A stretch of 64,000 nucleotides of DNA from NCBI GenBank assembly GCA_947650285.1, contig CANTFL010000221.1, positions 1 to 64,000 on the forward strand, written 5' to 3'. This DNA comes from Hyaloperonospora brassicae (lineage: Eukaryota > Oomycota > Peronosporomycetes > Peronosporales > Peronosporaceae). This document shows, one piece after another, positions 12,401-23,996 of this stretch. Under the pieces are notes generated by a model. The model was given only the letters and a program-made list of their open reading frames with translations. It made no database searches and was not told where the DNA came from. The first letter of the stretch is position 1. Every line of letters starts with the position of its first letter. The translations under genes and the position numbers were made by a program.

Positions 12401-13497
12401 TCAACAAGGCGTAATGTAAGCCTGTTCCGACTCAACAAATGAACATGAGAATTCAGCAATCAGTACATCTTGCAACGATGCAGTAACAATCCACTGACTG
12501 ACAAATGTCGCCGCCATAGTCATCCGTTTCATTTTAACATATGGGACCGCTAATCCACCTTGCTGGATCGGTAATGCAGTCATCTCGGAGAAGCCTTATA
12601 ATCTGGATCTTCTGTCATCACGCACACCCCATATAAAGTCCATAATCAAGCTGTGCAACCGTGTGACCACGCCCGGGGGAGTCCGACAGTGCCGTGCTAA
12701 GAAGGCTGTTTAGGGTATTGCACCGGCACTGGTGATTTGAGCTCGTTGTTTCACTGTGTGAGTCTTCTCACGGGCTAGTACAAGCCGGCTCCATAGAGAA
12801 CGGATTCATTTGTTCCAGGTTTCGGCCACCGCATCATGTTGTCCCACCAGAACGCCAAAATACCTGCACGATGCGATGGAAGACTGCAGCCTGAGACCAC
12901 AGGAGTAAAGCGTCTGATCTGATCCGCGAGGTTCCGCTCAATGGCCATCAATCTTGCTCGATGAGTCTGGAGGCTCAAAACGCTGGCAAAGTCATCACGA
13001 ATAGCTATTACCGGTGTAATTGCAGACCAATCTCGAAGGTGTACCTCAGTATTCTCAGCGTATCCTAATACCTTAAGCTCAGTAATCTGTATTCGAGCTG
13101 TGAGAGGTATCCCGCGAATGTAACTCTGTTCTCGGATTACCCTAGAGACAATATCGAGAGCAAGAATAAAGAATAGAGGCAACAGGGAACACCCTGGACG
13201 AATAACACAGAGAACTTCACGGAGACTGGAGAGGTACCTGTTCACACGAATCCGGTACTTCGTACAAGTTCTAATGCCGTTCAAGAGCCGTGTGGATTGG
13301 TTAATACGGGACAAAACCGACTTGAGCTGGAAGAACGATATGCGGCAGCAACGGCCACACCTGATACGAGAGAATTTGATGAACAACTTGCAGTCGCTGT
13401 TGAGCAGCGCGATTCGGAGATGATCCAGCGGCATGACGGAGACCACCGGTTTCTTCAAACATTGAATGTTTTCTTCACCAAATGATGTCGGTAACAC
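12401..13497 (-). pseudogene. LINE reverse transcriptase, catalytic motif mutated
   Basis: The main frame (12775-13497, 240 codons) begins LPTSFGEENIQCLKK and contains LRIALLNSDCKLF (RT fingers), IRPGCSLLPLFFILALDIVSR (usually RQGCPLSPLLF..ALE) and LGYAENTEVHLRD where active enzymes have YADDT. The catalytic aspartates are therefore replaced by Glu-Asn. The stretch between the fingers and RPGCSL is too short, implying an internal deletion. A thumb-side piece, IQQGGLAVPYVKM, lies at 12401-12583. This is clearly a dead LINE RT. Confidence 0.8.
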
Positions 13498-14458
13498 AAT
13501 ACGCTTGATCCACCTAGTGTAAACGGAGGCGATTACAGGCGCGAGTATATCTGCTTAATCTATGTAAAACGTTTTGTGTTAAGTTCATCCGGCCCCCGCA
13601 GCTTTCCCGCGTTTAATTACACTTCGAACCCGCACATACATCGTATGTATCCATGTCTGACGTCACATTAGAGTCATTTACCCGAACCGGCGGCGAGGCC
13701 CTGGCCAGAAATTCGGAGGTTGCCTCGAGACAAGCAAAAGAATGAGTCACAATATGCTCCCAGCCGTCAGCCATCTCACCAGCCAAATCCTGAGACCCAT
13801 TCAATTTAGATGTGACCCATCCTCTAAAGATACGATGGTGGTGTCCTGGAATTTAGATGACACTTGAGCGTATAAATGTCGATATGTATCACCTGAAGAA
13901 TATGTGTGCAGAACAATAAGTCGCTCCTTGTTGGTTCTCTACCAGGAGCGTCGACACTCCGAGACAATACGACTAAGATACGTGGGATTATCGACGGGAA
14001 AAGTGATTCGCAATCCTCAGAGGTACACTCTGGCGAGCCATTCGTTGAATGCGCCGCTAATATCGCTGCTTCCAACAGAACATATAGACGACTAAGCCGC
14101 TGCCAATAACTTTTTGTCAGTCCTTGGTGAGCAGTTCAGGTTGTCTCCAAAAGGACCTTGCGAAGATTGATTTTGCTTTCATCCCACTGATGAGCTAACC
14201 ATCGAGCTTTGTGATAATACAAAATTGATACGGAGATAGATTGGTTGACTTGATGTTCCTCCACTTCAACGGCCTGAATAATGTCACTATTCGCGGTCCC
14301 GAACGCACATCCGGGAGCAGATAAGACTCGCCTCGGCTTACGTACATGCACAACATTGAGTAGCAACCCAAATCGACACTGATTTCATAATGGACAGCTG
14401 CTGGACCAGGAACCGACATGTTGATGTCACATATCCAATCAGCATGTATAGAGATCAC

Positions 14459-14971
14459 CTACAACCAATCAAGGCGTGAACTGACCGATCCATCGCCCGG
14501 CAACATAAAAAAAGTTTTGAACCTTCGCCTGAAAAGCTGATATCGCTCTATCATCATCCAATATATCCATTGCATATTCGAGAACATACCTAAGCTGTGC
14601 CCGATCAACAAGTCGTCTGAGCGCCAAAGAGTCATGTCTGAACGATAGCTAGACAAAAGAACTGTCAAGTTGCGGCAAAATTGTGCAGTTGAACCCCCGC
14701 CCAAAAACATAGACCCTTCTTATTCCATTAAAAGATGTAGAGAACGATCAAAAAGTGCCTCTTGGGAAGAATTATCACACGGAGCGTAAAACTTACCCAC
14801 AAGAACGGGGTCAGCTAATATTGTTATACGGAGACCCATGCTGTGCGGTGTCCAATGCTCCTCACACCACGGAACCATTCCGTAATGAATGAATACAGTT
14901 TCAATAATTGAGCCACGTCTCCACGAGAGGTATCGGGCTCTGCACACATCGTGCACCCGGACACCCCACAA
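14459..14971 (-). pseudogene. LINE endonuclease (EEP family) remnants
   Basis: The frame at 14720-14971 has EEHWTPHSMGLRITI followed by VGKFYAPCDNSSQEALFD. These match the strand that ends in W.P..M.V.I and the NxYAP..xxxRxxLFD segment of LINE apurinic-type endonucleases. The next frame ends LPGDGSVSSRLDWL, where active proteins have GDFN......D. It lies upstream of the RT on the same strand, as it should. Confidence 0.6.
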
Positions 14972-16179
14972 ATCTCCATTTAGAGTTGCACATCTTGTTT
15001 AGAGTTGCCGACTCAACAAGAATATCCCGCGGTTTTTAATGAACTAAGTCAAGGAATCCCCGTGTTTCTCGCTGTCAAAACGGATGAAATGACTCGGCGA
15101 ATCGTTCCGGATACTTAGATATTACCGCGACATTTTGGCGAATGGAGACCGATGCTGTTTTCGCGCGGACGCCGGGAAGTCTGTAATATAAGACGACGAC
15201 GTCGAGGGCGGCCGATCGTTTGAAGTAATACTGCAGAATACGCAGACGTGTCGATCAGCCGCATTTGATTTGAGAGCCAGCTAAGGAACTACATCGGCCC
15301 AATCTCCTGCCGAGGCTGCCTTTTTTGCAGCGGAGATGCCTTCAGAACCAATTGACCAGCAGTTGACAATCGCGGGCGATTAGATCAAGCGCCGGTTGCC
15401 AGTCGGCAGGTGTGCCGATAATACTACATGCATACGCGCGGACCTCTATATAGCGGTAGTATATCCCGTACTTTTTGTGCGGCATCACCACATTCGTCTC
15501 ATTCTCAATGGAGGAGAGCATAGGTAGGAACAGATTATAACCATTGAGGACCCCAATGGTTCAAGTCCGACAGAAGTTCGACAACAGTCGGACACAATGT
15601 CTCCGGCTGGGTGTTTCCTGAAGCTTCGCCAACGTTGGATAGTGTTAGTAGTTCTCCAACGAGAGGGAAGCTTGTCCATAGGCCGTCGTGATCTTTTCCG
15701 TGCACAGATCTCGAGCCCCGCATCAGCGTGGGTGATGTGCGGGCGGTTTACATAATGTTAAGATTCAGTTTTGATGGCGTGTTCAAAACCTGGTAGAATA
15801 TCGCTTGGTATTGAGGTGAAATAATCAACCGGGTATGGCAAACTACTAACAAGTGCCGCCAGTGACAACGCGCACGAGTCAATCCACGCTGTTTGTCATT
15901 TGGGACCAACCGGCAACGTATCCGGTAGTTCAGCCACTGCTTTGCGCTGATAGACACATGCTCGAAACGCCGTCGTTTTCGCAGAAATCTGGTTTATACT
16001 CTCCGTCACAGCAGACATCGTTACCGCAGCAAAAGTGGCTGCCGGGACCTTGCGCACTCCCATATCGCGTAAGCTATGCTCGTGAGTATTATGAAGGAGA
16101 AATGATTTACGGTAGATCGTGACGTGATCTGGGTGTGCTGGACGGCTTGGCCGGCAACAGTACGTGACGGCATAGCAAA
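14972..16179. other. No recognised gene
   Basis: Short frames on both strands (for example minus 15535-15723 and 15748-15957) have no domain I recognise. The minus-strand ones could be the ORF1 or 5' region of the LINE, judged only by position. Confidence 0.4.
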
Positions 16180-17620
16180 GAGGCCTTCATTCAGAGCTGC
16201 TAATATGCCGGACGAGGCAGTGAGATCGTCTCTATTCGCATTGGCTGGCATTGCTGGGATGAGTGCACTAGCCAACGCAGAATGGAGGAGTAACTACTCC
16301 GCCAGCCAATTCGTTCTTGCGCAAAGTGTTTCCAAACGGAAATGTACTTTCCTCTTTTTTAACATTAAGATCCTGTACTTGGTGTCCGAAGAAACTTCGG
16401 AAGGCCCTTACGATCCGTTTCTGCGAGAGCCGTATCGAGAGGGCCCACTGCATCCGGACCTATTGCAGGAGGTGGAGCAGGGGTGACGCTTGCTAGGCTA
16501 CATATACGGCGTAAATAAGAAGACAACCGGCTTTAAATGGTCGAGCGGCTCTTCTCCCGCGACGTTTCGCCAACTCATCAGGCATCTAGCTTGGCAGGGT
16601 CGCAGATCGCAGAACTACATGTTCGTTAGCAGGCTTTAGTATCGGCGTGATCTATTTCCAACCAGTGTATTAACGTTTTTTGTGTATTCGCTACCCTCGT
16701 TGCTTCCTCCTTTGCTCCGATCGCCGCTGCGCTGGATTTGCAAACGCGGTACTCCAACCTCAAAAATTCGTCAGTAATTTTGCGCGATAAGTCGATTCCC
16801 AAGCATCTGTCTACTAATGGGAGATAGCCGCTGTAAGAGCATAAGTAATATCCTCGAAGTAGAATGCTTTCGTCATCTCAGTTGCGCGATGCTTTTCCGC
16901 GGCTGTCGAATCAAGTTCCTCGACCGCGCGCTCGGCGTCTTCCACCTTTGGTTGCGCCATAAAGGAGAATTTTTCTGTTAAATATTTATAAAGTAGACAA
17001 TTCGGAACCGGGTTCTGTTGATGTATAAGCCGCGGCGACCGGATGATAACTGCCCAACAGATACTCGAGTCCAAAAACAGTACACGTTCGCTGTTAATTA
17101 GACTAAAAATAGATGGAAGGTGACAGCTTAAATTGCACCGCACCCGGTATGCCTTTGGACTGAGCTGTCGACTTGTTCGGGTGGAGTATTACCGATTAGA
17201 TATGGCCGAGTTCGCCGAGCTGTGCTTAACAAGGTGCGTTAATAAGGTTGAGGCGATGTGCTAGCTCCAGCAGCAGTGGTCGACTACAAGATTCGGATCG
17301 ACTTCGCAGCTGGGCTCGACAAAGGATTAGAATGAGCCATCGTGGGCCGAAAATTATTCTTTTTCTTGCGCTTGTTAGGACCAAATCATACATTTTTAGA
17401 CGAACCAGCGCTACGAGAAGCAGTGTAACCCAAAGCCGATACGCTAGTATGGTTTGGAGCGGCTGTATTGTTCAACGGCCGGGCGTGATGAAATGCGTGC
17501 AAATATTTTGTTAACAGGAATTTATTGTCTCCATCCACTCTTAACTGCATCGTAATAGCTGTTAGAGAATACGCCAAACCATTAACGTGTCATGGCGGTC
17601 TTCAACGTTGGGGTGGGTAG
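16180..17620. repeat. Dispersed repeat, copy 1 (partner 43075-44525)
   Basis: Collinear with 43075-44525 in the same orientation over about 1.4 kb. Shared blocks include AGCATTGGCTGGCATTGC-type sequence near 16240 and 43133, GGCGTAAATAAGAAGACAA near 16508 and 43402, GCGGCTCTTCTCC near 16544 and 43440, and CTCCATCCAC near 17529. The plus frame 16124-16486 ends with GPLHPDLLQEVEQG, and after its stop the next frame reads GYIYGVNKKT; both stretches can be traced in the partner with stops. I do not recognise the family. It may be an old DNA transposon or a retroelement internal region. Confidence 0.75.
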
Positions 17621-17656
17621 TAGGCACCTTTAACGGGGCACCGACGACTACGTACT

Positions 17657-18070
17657 AATCAACCAATACGAAGTTTACTATCACGGACTGTAGTGATAGT
17701 CAGTGCCCAGCTAGGTGTGGAACTACACAGAGGAAGGTGGAACGACTAAGGTGAAAGACTCTAGTCGTAGGAAAAGTAAAACTGTTATTTAATATGATCA
17801 AGTCCTATAACTCTTGTATATCTGTTTGTCCTGACTTAATTACACTGATGTATCTAAATGCATGATGACTTCTACTCACCACCCATTGCGCGCGTCTAGC
17901 AGCGATTAGTGGGTTGACATTATCGCGATATCAACCAATGAGTAGACTCTTCGGTCATCCCAACAATATCACCATGCTTGTGATACTGTTGAAAGAATAT
18001 TCATCGTACTATTCGCTTTTGTCAATTTTTCTATAAAGGCAATTTTCATGTAACGGGCTACCTCATTACA
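17657..18070 (-). repeat. Element A 3' LTR (diverged)
   Basis: Aligns with the B and C LTRs through AACTGTTAT, CATTGCGCGCGTCT, GATATCAACCAATGA and ATGTAACGGGCT blocks. The inner edge is well placed at 18070 (..ATTACA), next to a degenerate purine tract (minus strand, 18071-18087). The outer edge is uncertain: no clean TG was found and 17657 is estimated from alignment length. A perfect 8-bp hairpin at 17677-17700 occupies the place of the 10-bp hairpin at 33529-33554 in B. Confidence 0.7.
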
Positions 18071-18200
18071 GCACCCCTCTCTTAACTGATAGTCACCGTG
18101 TGACTATAGAAACTTTAGTGCCCAACCGTTGGATACTAACGGGACAAGGAGTACTTGTTGGTCAGATTCGTTTATTCTGACATTGCCTCGCATAGTTAAC

Positions 18201-19612
18201 ATGTCTATGCGGGGTGACACAAAGACGAAATAGCCTGTTGCTGCGCCCGCCTCTGCGGTTGACGACTCGTCGTCTGCTGTTCGTTCTAATCCTGCAGCAG
18301 GTGTTGCTGCAGGCCCATGTGGTATCGCACCTCATGCACACAGTGATTCCGAGTTGAGGAGCAGCTACTCTGGCGAGTCAGATGTGTCTGACTCGAAAAA
18401 GCCTTTAGAGGCGCCGCGTTCACCTGCGGTGCCTCGTCCATGAAGAGAAGTGCCTAACGCACGGACTCGCGACATGGGTCACAGTCTGTTCGGCAGTGAT
18501 GATGAATTTGGTGGTGAGATGGGCTTCTCATCACCACGATCAACTCGTGCAACTTCGAACGAGCGATTCGACGATGGTGCGAGCCGTCGTCATACTGAAA
18601 ACCGTGGTACCAACAAAGATGCCACTTCGAAGCGTGATGAGCTGAAGCCATGGCGTTTGTCTGAACAGCTCATTAATGGCTTGTCTCACGAGACAAGTCA
18701 ACACCATCGAATACCTTTACTCGATGCGAGTGAGCTTCACGAGTTGAGTTCCAGCGCGAAGAACTTTCGCGCTGAAGCAAACTTCTTTCTCGATTTTTTC
18801 TTCAGGCATCGATGGTACAATGCTAAACAAATGCGTTACAAGGCCAAAATGTTATTAATTTTTAAAGAGAAGGAGCAGTACGCATTAAGTTTGAAAAGCG
18901 AACGCCGACCGGTGCAAGGTACTGGCTTAATCGTTTGTCAAGTGAGGCAGATATTTCTTGCCTCACTTAAGAAGATTCTTGTGCAAGTTGTGTTGACAAC
19001 TCGCAACGTGCAAATAGGAATGATCATTCCCTAAGTTCTCCCTGGGGAAGGGCACACATGTCGGATGAGATGCGGGGCGCGATTGCAAACTTGCAATCCG
19101 TCTACAACCGCGAAACGCGCGTGTATACCACTAATCCCTCGGACCAATCGGATGAGTCTCGTCGTACTGGTGGACGAGAACTTCAACGTCAGCTATCAGC
19201 TGAAATCGAGGTTCCCAGCTGTCATAAGATGGTGGATACCCACGCCAGCGAAAAAGGTAACATGTCCGCTCCCCATTCTTCACGCGGTGGCTCAAGGTTC
19301 GCTCCACGTGAAAGCGTTGACCACCGTGAGAATCCACCAGTGGTTCAGGTGGCGGTGGAAAGACAAGGTCCGGCTCAACCGCCGGGCCTGCAGGAGACTT
19401 TGAATAACCATGAGCGTAACCTGACCGAGTTTAGGGTGGACGTCGATCACGAATAAGATCGTCGGCACGACTTGCTGGCGACCGTACGACGTCTCCGTAC
19501 CGATCAATAGAAAGACCGATCTCATTTCGCGTTCTTCCAACTCGAGAGAAAACGCGAGAAGCAGCGTTTGCGCGGCGAGCTAAGGCGGATCGTCGCGAGA
19601 CCGCGTAGCTGA
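18201..19612 (+). pseudogene. Antisense ORF of element A
   Basis: Plus-strand frame opposite to gag-pol, beginning MSMRGDT at 18201, just inside the 3' LTR. It follows the B antisense protein: YSGESDVSDS, then HSLFGSDDE, KRDELKPWRL, LSHET-QHHRIPL, ELHELSSSAKNFRAE, RHRWYN, CASCVDN, EMRGAIANLQSVY and SDQSDESR. It is broken by early stops (TAG after about 10 codons), a frame change near 18850-19050, and TAA at 19454. Amino-acid agreement with B is clear although the DNA is strongly diverged here. Function unknown. Confidence 0.7.
19131..19337 (-). pseudogene. Element A chromodomain
   Basis: The minus frame gives RFHVERTLSHRV followed by TCYLFRWRGYPPSYDSWEP and VLVHQYDETH. This is the chromodomain fold signature (..VE.IL.HR......YLVKW.GY....ATWEP...), with the aromatic/YLFRWRGY core intact. 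It lies at the C-terminal end of integrase, as in chromoviruses that read histone marks when integrating. In B the corresponding W is a TGA stop; here this segment is open. The antisense ORF overlaps it. Confidence 0.85.
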
Positions 19613-20155
19613 AGGACCAACTTCGTAGTTTGGCCTATGATCACAAGAATCTGTTGGGGACTCTTAAACTTACTGGTCCTCTCCCTTCTCGCAAGATACC
19701 TCGTACTGATAGTACCGGCGGAGACGACAGACATCGAACGTAGGATGCGTGCGCATTCTGCGAGGCAACTCAATCGTGTATGCATTTCCCCTGTGGTTCA
19801 ACACACGAAATGGCCCAATGTAATTCGGCAGTAGTTTACTACTGCCGACAATAGTGACTGCATGTCCAGTTGAGTTTACCGTAGACAGTAATAATAGGTC
19901 GTTAACCTAAAAAGAAAGAACATTTGCTCTTCCATTCTTGTCTGCGTTCCGTTTCTGACGGTCCATCGCATTTGCGATGGAGTCCTGGACAGAACGGACT
20001 ACCGCCTCTCAAGTCATCAGGAATTTCTCTGGAGACTCGGTGTTGTGTCTTTCAGTGCGCTTTGTGCGCACGGCTGGAAGATTATTTTCTTCTTCAGCGA
20101 GGGTTTCTTCTTCCTTGCTAACGCTGTCGTTGACGATGCTGAATATTCCAGCATC

Positions 20156-21207
20156 TCAATCATTGTCTGATATAGCAGCAGCAGCGTCGCTACTGCTAGA
20201 GTCGACTGCGTCGATGTCGACGTTATCGACATTATCTACATCGATATCGACATCAAACGTATCGGCATGTGCAATGATACGTGATGAGCAAGTGCCTAAA
20301 CACTTTTTCTCGAGCGATTCCCTTCCCCTACACTCAGAGCCACTCTGTATAAGGGCGGGAATACCTGGGTGGCGTAAGCCATTCACGTAGAACGGTGAAT
20401 GCGTCGTAAATGCATGCACGGAGTTGTTGATGGCAAATTCGATCACCGGCAAGAACTCACTCCCACTCGAAAAGGGGTGGACATATTCTCGAGAGATCTC
20501 TTCGAAGACCCGGTTTGCACGTTTTATTTGACCATTTGTTTCGGGATGGTAAGATATTGACATCTAAAATTGTGCTCCGAGTGAACGGAACACGGCAAGC
20601 TATAACTCCGCCGTGAACCTAGATCACGGTCGGATACGAGTTCACGGGGTATCCCGTGGATTCGAAGTATCGTGTCGATAAAGACGCGCGCAAATCCGTG
20701 TGCAGTGATCAGTTCAGAGACTGCAGCAAGATGCACCATCTAGCTGAAACGATCCACGAAAACGAGAATCCCATTATTATTGTGAAGGTATTCTGGGAAC
20801 CTGAAGACAAAGTCCATGGAAACGGACTTTCAACACTCTGCCGGGACCGGCAGAGGCTGTAGTGGCGTATGGGATGAAGGACTAGGCTTCACCCGTTGAC
20901 AAACTTCGCAAGCACGTATATACTTGCGAACAAACTGATACTGGCAGGGCCAGTAAAAGTCACGACTTACCGTGAGGTAAGTCTTGTCTCTACCACGATG
21001 CCCGCCTAAGGACGCATCGTGACATTCGAACTGGATGCGTAAGCGCAAATCATAATAATCGGGAACGACGACACGAGGCGTGTCGTCTGCAACAGCTGTA
21101 TAGTACAGCAATCCGTTGCGTGTACTATACTGATCCGATGAGGATCGGTACAAAGCCGGTAAATCCCTCATGGATTTACTGGATGGATTCACAAGATGAT
21201 CCATCAA
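20156..21207 (-). pseudogene. Element A integrase, broken
   Basis: The N-terminal zinc region lies at 20830-21207 (GGHRGRDKTY, DFYWPC, CEVCQRVKPS). Core pieces with LVSDRD follow in 20524-20739, then HPETNGQ-KRANR and FAINNSVHA at 20156-20563. Several stops and frameshifts occur. Around 20850-20890 the sequence switches from near-identity with B to strong divergence. Confidence 0.85.
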
Positions 21208-21384
21208 TCGCAGAAGATCCTTATCTTCCGCGTATGCCTTTCGTACGTCGTCACGTAAACTTGACGACGGGACACTGACTGACAGTGTCGCAACAGTGGG
21301 CTTATCCTCACTGTTGGGTTGTGCGTCCGGCTCTAAATCGGGTCGGCGCGAAAGCGCATCAGCGACGACATTGAGTCGTCCTCG

Positions 21385-22806
21385 TTAATACTCCACGGAG
21401 AAGTTATACTCCGCGAAGAAAGACAGCCACCTCGCCATTCTTTGCGAGAGGTGTGGGCTGTTTACGGCCGTGCGTAATGACGCATGGTCCGTGTAGACAA
21501 CAAACGGTCTATCTCCCAAGAGATAGGCGCGAAACTTAGCCAGTGCGTATTTCATGGCAAGGAGTTCCTTGTCATGCACTGGGTAATTACGCTCAGCTGC
21601 TTGCAGCTGACGCGACTGATAACAGATGACGCGCTCCGCGCCATCTGACTCGAACTGCATTAACGCACAGCCGATTGCGAAATCGCTGGCGTCACAGACC
21701 ACATGAAATGGTCTGTCCTGATCTGCAATCGCCAAGATCGGTGATTGCATCAAGCTTTGCTTTATACCTTAAAGGGACGCTGGCACTCAGCGTTCCATGA
21801 CCACTTGACATCTTTCTTGAGCAAGCAAGAAAGATGTACCGTCATCTCGGCGTAGTTGCGCGAATACTTATGCGGGTACGCCGCAAGACCAAGGAACTTC
21901 CTTAGTCCCTTGACATCGACTGGCACTGTCCAGTCGGTGATCGCCTTGATCTTTTCGGGATCAGGGCTTACGCCGTGTTTACCCACGAAGCACCAAAGAA
22001 GTGGTATTTCGCTAGCCGCGAATATAAACTTCTTGAGGTTTGCGTACAACTTATGCTTGCGCACAAGTTGAAGGACTTGACGAACGTGAGTTCTGTGAAC
22101 TTCAACGTCCGTCTTTCCGTCCATAGCCCGACTATGGACGAACACATCGTCGAAGTAACTCGGTGCGAAGTCACGCACCGGTCTCAACAGATTTGTAACA
22201 AATCTGTTGAATGTTGCAGGGGCATTACTCAGCCCCTGTGGCATCACTAGCCACACCCACAGCATCCCGCTGGGGGTGCTCACTGACGTGAACGGGATGT
22301 CCCTTTCACGCATGAGGATCTGATAGAACCCATCCATCTGATCCATAAACGAAAAGATGGTACTCTTTGACATACCATCTATGATTACGTCCTTCCTCGG
22401 TATCGGCGTCTGAGCCGGTACCGTTGCAGCATTCAACTTGTTGAATGCGTGCACTATCCGCCACCCTCCTGTGGCCTTTCACACACAGAAGGTCGGAGAG
22501 CTGTGAGGGGATGTTGATTCCCTCACATGGCCCGCTGCTAAGCGATCGGCAAAGAACTTGTCGATCGCTAGTCACTTGTTCACGAGGCAGTGGCCACTGC
22601 TTCATGACACAGTATTTCGAGCCCGGTTTGAGCTCGATCTCGTGTCGAGTGCCTTTGTCCTTAGGCAACTTGCAAGGTACGGATTCAGGGAACACATCCC
22701 TGAATCCGATCAAATCCTTATACAAAGAATTTGCCTGAGGTGACTCCCATGATTGGGACGCGTATCGCTCAATCCAAGTCTTCTCATCGAGGACACTTTC
22801 GTCCAT
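21385..22806 (-). pseudogene. Element A reverse transcriptase and RNase H
   Basis: The RT core frame 21762-22454 has IPRKDVIIDGMSKSTIF, MPQGLSNAPATFNR and YFDDVFVHSR (the YxDD catalytic box). The upstream RT part is shifted at 22306-22806. RNase H 21385-21753 has VVCDASDFAIGCALMQ and YTDHASLRT and is identical in protein to B. RT and RNase H are separated by the same 1-bp deletion found in B. Confidence 0.88.
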
Positions 22807-23667
22807 CGATGAGCTGCTGAAAACCCGTTCGTTATCAGCTAATACTGTGGCCGAGCGAATTTAGGCCACATACTCATCCTCTGTGACGAGTATGCAGATC
22901 TGCTTGACTCTGCCACTACGCAGATCACGCAAGAACCGTTTCGGTTCTAGCGTTGGCAACTGAGTTATCTCCGAAGTCAACTTCGGAGGCACAATCAGAT
23001 CAAGCGTATAAGCGCCTACGCTTGATCCGTCATTAACCAAGACGTTCAACGTCTCGGTTTCTTCCTGGGAACTTGCTTCCACAGGTTGCTGAAGGCCTAA
23101 TCCTTCAGCAAGTGACTCATGAGGAATTCCTTCCTCAAGTACGTGGGGACTTATTCCCTCGACGTCTTCCTACTGTGGCTGTGCAACCACAGTCAGGAAC
23201 CGATCCTCTACGGTCGACTCTCCAGTCGACCTAGGATTTTCATGTTGCCCCTTGGGGGCAACAGACTTCTTTCTTCCAAGATGCTGCCCGCTAGGCATGC
23301 ATCCATGTCCCGGTCCACTCGACTTGTTCGAGTGGTGGACCTTCGGAGCAGCCTATACTTCTGTACAGCCGCCGGGAGCTTGCTCCACAGTGTAGTGGTC
23401 AGCTACACTGTGATCTTGTGCAGTCGTGCTAACGACCGTACCACAAGTGAGGCCATCGCACTCACTCGCAGAACATCCACACGCTTGTGGACGCTCCAAG
23501 ATGTTCATCAGATGGCCATCTGATGAACAAGGGGCAGGCATCTTCACGGATCGATGCTGCCAGCTCACTCTTGGCTCGTACTTTCTGAGCCAAGGTAATC
23601 CCAGGATGACATCAAATTTGTCATCCAGATCTAGTACGATGACATCATCATCGTACTGTTCGCCCTC

Positions 23668-23946
23668 TTACGTGTAGTGGATTCCTACTACACGTTTCTC
23701 AACGGTTATCGATGCGCCTGTTGCAAGGCGCACCGTCATCCTCGTGAGGGGAATGTCGCGCTCAACGAACTTGAGCCTACGACCCTCTAGTGACTGGCGA
23801 CGAACAAATTTGTTCGACGCCCCACAGTCTACTAGGGCACGAAGCGACAAATCATTTGTCGCTTCCGAATTCAAGGTGATGAGCGAAACGTCATCAACAG
23901 GTGCAGAGACACACAATGATTGTGTATCTGGAGCTACTTTCGTCAA
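23668..23946 (-). pseudogene. Element A aspartic protease
   Basis: Contains LRALVDCGASNKFVRR (retropepsin-like D-C-G-A active site) and RMTVRLATGASITV. It ends HYT-stop, with the same TAA as in B, although the downstream sequence continues the pol frame. C has TTA (Leu) at this codon. Confidence 0.8.
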
Positions 23947-23996
23947 GAGATTTGCAAATTCTCTTGAGGTTGCTGGATCAGTAGGGCGCTCCGCCC

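Larger units (their letters stand above)
10589..14971 (-). mobile_element. Degenerate LINE with endonuclease, RT and RNase H remnants
   Basis: On the minus strand, domains appear in the canonical non-LTR order: apurinic-type endonuclease (14459-14971), reverse transcriptase (12401-13497), a zinc-binding tail (11137-11421) and RNase H (10589-10870). Frames change between every piece. No poly-A tail or target duplication was identified, and the 5' end is undefined. An RNase H after the RT places it with RNase-H-bearing LINE clades. The spacing of about 4.4 kb fits a nearly full ORF2 with a deletion inside the RT. Confidence 0.8.
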
